Of a stretch of DNA of 6,508 nucleotides, positions 5,734 through 6,508 are shown piece by piece (the stretch's first letter is position 1; every line of letters starts with the position of its first letter). The notes below the pieces were generated by a model that was given only the letters and a program-made list of their open reading frames with translations, was not told the DNA's origin and made no database searches. The translations under genes were made by a program, and so were the position numbers. Source of the stretch: CAWDMN01 sp963803155 (GTDB lineage Bacteria > Acidobacteriota > Terriglobia > Versatilivoradales > Versatilivoraceae); NCBI GenBank assembly GCA_963803155.1, contig CAWDMN010000010.1, forward strand, positions 1 through 6,508. The letters are read 5' to 3'.

Positions 5734-6508
5734 ATGGAACCTTGCATACGTCAATTCATCGAGGAAAGGGAGCAATCCTCCCTTTCCCCCAAGGCTTCTT
5801 TAAGCTCCCAATCCCGGGGAAGGGACAGGGAGGAACCACCTTGTCCTATCCGAACAGCTTTCCAGCGCGACCGCGATCGAATCCTCCATTCTAAATCCTT
5901 CCGCCGTCTCATACATAAGACTCAGGTCTTTCTCGCTCCCGAAGGGGACCATTATCGAACCCGGTTGACTCACACCTTGGAAGTCAGCCAGATCGCCCGG
6001 ACTATTAGCCGAGCTCTGCGTTTAAACGAAGACCTGACGGAAGCCATCAGCTTGGGGCACGATTTAGGCCACACCCCTTTTGGACATGCAGGAGAATCGA
6101 TACTGAATGAATTGGCGCCCAAAGGATTTCGCCATTATGAGCAAAGCCTTCGGGTGGTGGAAAAATTGGAGATGGAAGGAAAAGGATTGAATCTGACCTG
6201 GGAGGTGCGGGAAGGCATCGTTAAGCATTCCAAGGGGACAGGTGCGATTTTCTGCAGCGGGAAGAGCCGGGGAGCCAGCCTGGAAGCCCAAGTGGTTCGG
6301 GTATCCGATATCATAGCCTACGTCAACCACGATATCGACGACGCCATCCGGCATGGTTTGATCAATTTTGAGGATTTGCCCGCGGATATCGTTGAGGTCC
6401 TTGGTTCAACACACTCGCGAAGGATCAATACGCTGGTGGGTGATGTCATTGGCGCCAGCCTCAACAATGATTTGAATTCCATCAGCATGACCCCCCCGAT
6501 TCATCAGG
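5734..6508 (+). CDS. dgt: dGTP triphosphohydrolase-like HD protein (partial)
   Basis: The first 258 residues of a deoxyguanosinetriphosphate triphosphohydrolase-like protein; the frame stays open to the window end. The family splits dNTPs into the nucleoside and triphosphate in the cytoplasm, adjusting dNTP pools. The N-terminus has the conserved lead-in CPIRTAFQRDRDRILHSKSF and then RRLIHKTQVF, EGDHYRTRLTHTLEVSQ. The HD-domain metal ligands are all visible: H80, H109-D110 in LGHDLGHTPFGHAGE, and D192 in VSDIIAYVNHD. EGIVKHSKG follows the usual order. The ATG at 5734 is the natural start, giving MEPCIRQFIEEREQ. It lacks a good Shine-Dalgarno, consistent with coupling to the TPR gene 16 bases upstream. 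This looks like the shorter dGTPase-like type rather than the E. coli form. True substrate preference (dGTP or several dNTPs) cannot be read from sequence. The missing part is probably about 70-130 residues. Confidence 0.93.
   Translation, partial: MEPCIRQFIEEREQSSLSPKASLSSQSRGRDREEPPCPIRTAFQRDRDRILHSKSFRRLIHKTQVFLAPEGDHYRTRLTHTLEVSQIARTISRALRLNEDLTEAISLGHDLGHTPFGHAGESILNELAPKGFRHYEQSLRVVEKLEMEGKGLNLTWEVREGIVKHSKGTGAIFCSGKSRGASLEAQVVRVSDIIAYVNHDIDDAIRHGLINFEDLPADIVEVLGSTHSRRINTLVGDVIGASLNNDLNSISMTPPIHQ

Overview
The window holds four complete protein genes and one truncated at the right edge, plus a long divergent intergenic region. It looks like a chromosomal core or near-core stretch of an Acidobacteriota bacterium. 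This rests on recognition of protein style, not on a search. Three features point that way: the secreted protein at 980-1816, the membrane TPR protein that opens with ARLTRHEILKED, and the form of dGTPase-like protein next to it. Base composition is moderately GC-rich by eye. I see no tRNA, rRNA, CRISPR array, insertion sequence, integrase or toxin-antitoxin pair.

Left part (1-2162, minus strand): a two-gene operon is read right to left from a good sigma70-type promoter (TTGCCA, 17 bp, CATAAT at 1900-1928). The first gene (980-1816) encodes an exported protein of unknown function with a possible SRPBCC/START-like fold. Ten bases later comes purU (115-969), formyltetrahydrofolate deformylase. 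The stop codon of the first gene overlaps the Shine-Dalgarno sequence of purU, so translation is probably coupled. A degenerate heptamer repeat lies beyond purU.

Middle (2163-4436, minus strand): a 757-residue Tat-exported putative glycoside hydrolase, with a GHL6-like barrel followed by a beta-galactosidase-trimerisation-like domain. It stands alone. It has its own promoter candidate (4595-4623), with an inverted repeat across the -35 hexamer that could be an operator.

Right part (4437-6508): a 567-bp divergent region without a credible gene separates the hydrolase from a plus-strand operon. That operon has a promoter with a perfect -35 (TTGACA, 17 bp, TAACAT), abutted upstream by a tandem 8-bp repeat. 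It encodes a single-pass membrane protein with periplasmic TPRs (TTG start at 5004) and, 16 bases later, an HD-domain dGTP triphosphohydrolase-like protein (from 5734, cut by the window end).

Three gene starts differ from the longest open frame (969, 1816 and 5004), each supported by a ribosome binding site, a promoter position or a signal peptide. I do not see a clearly new multi-gene system. The items most worth a second look are the unassigned exported hydrolase, the unknown protein tied to purU, and the repeats in the divergent intergenic region.
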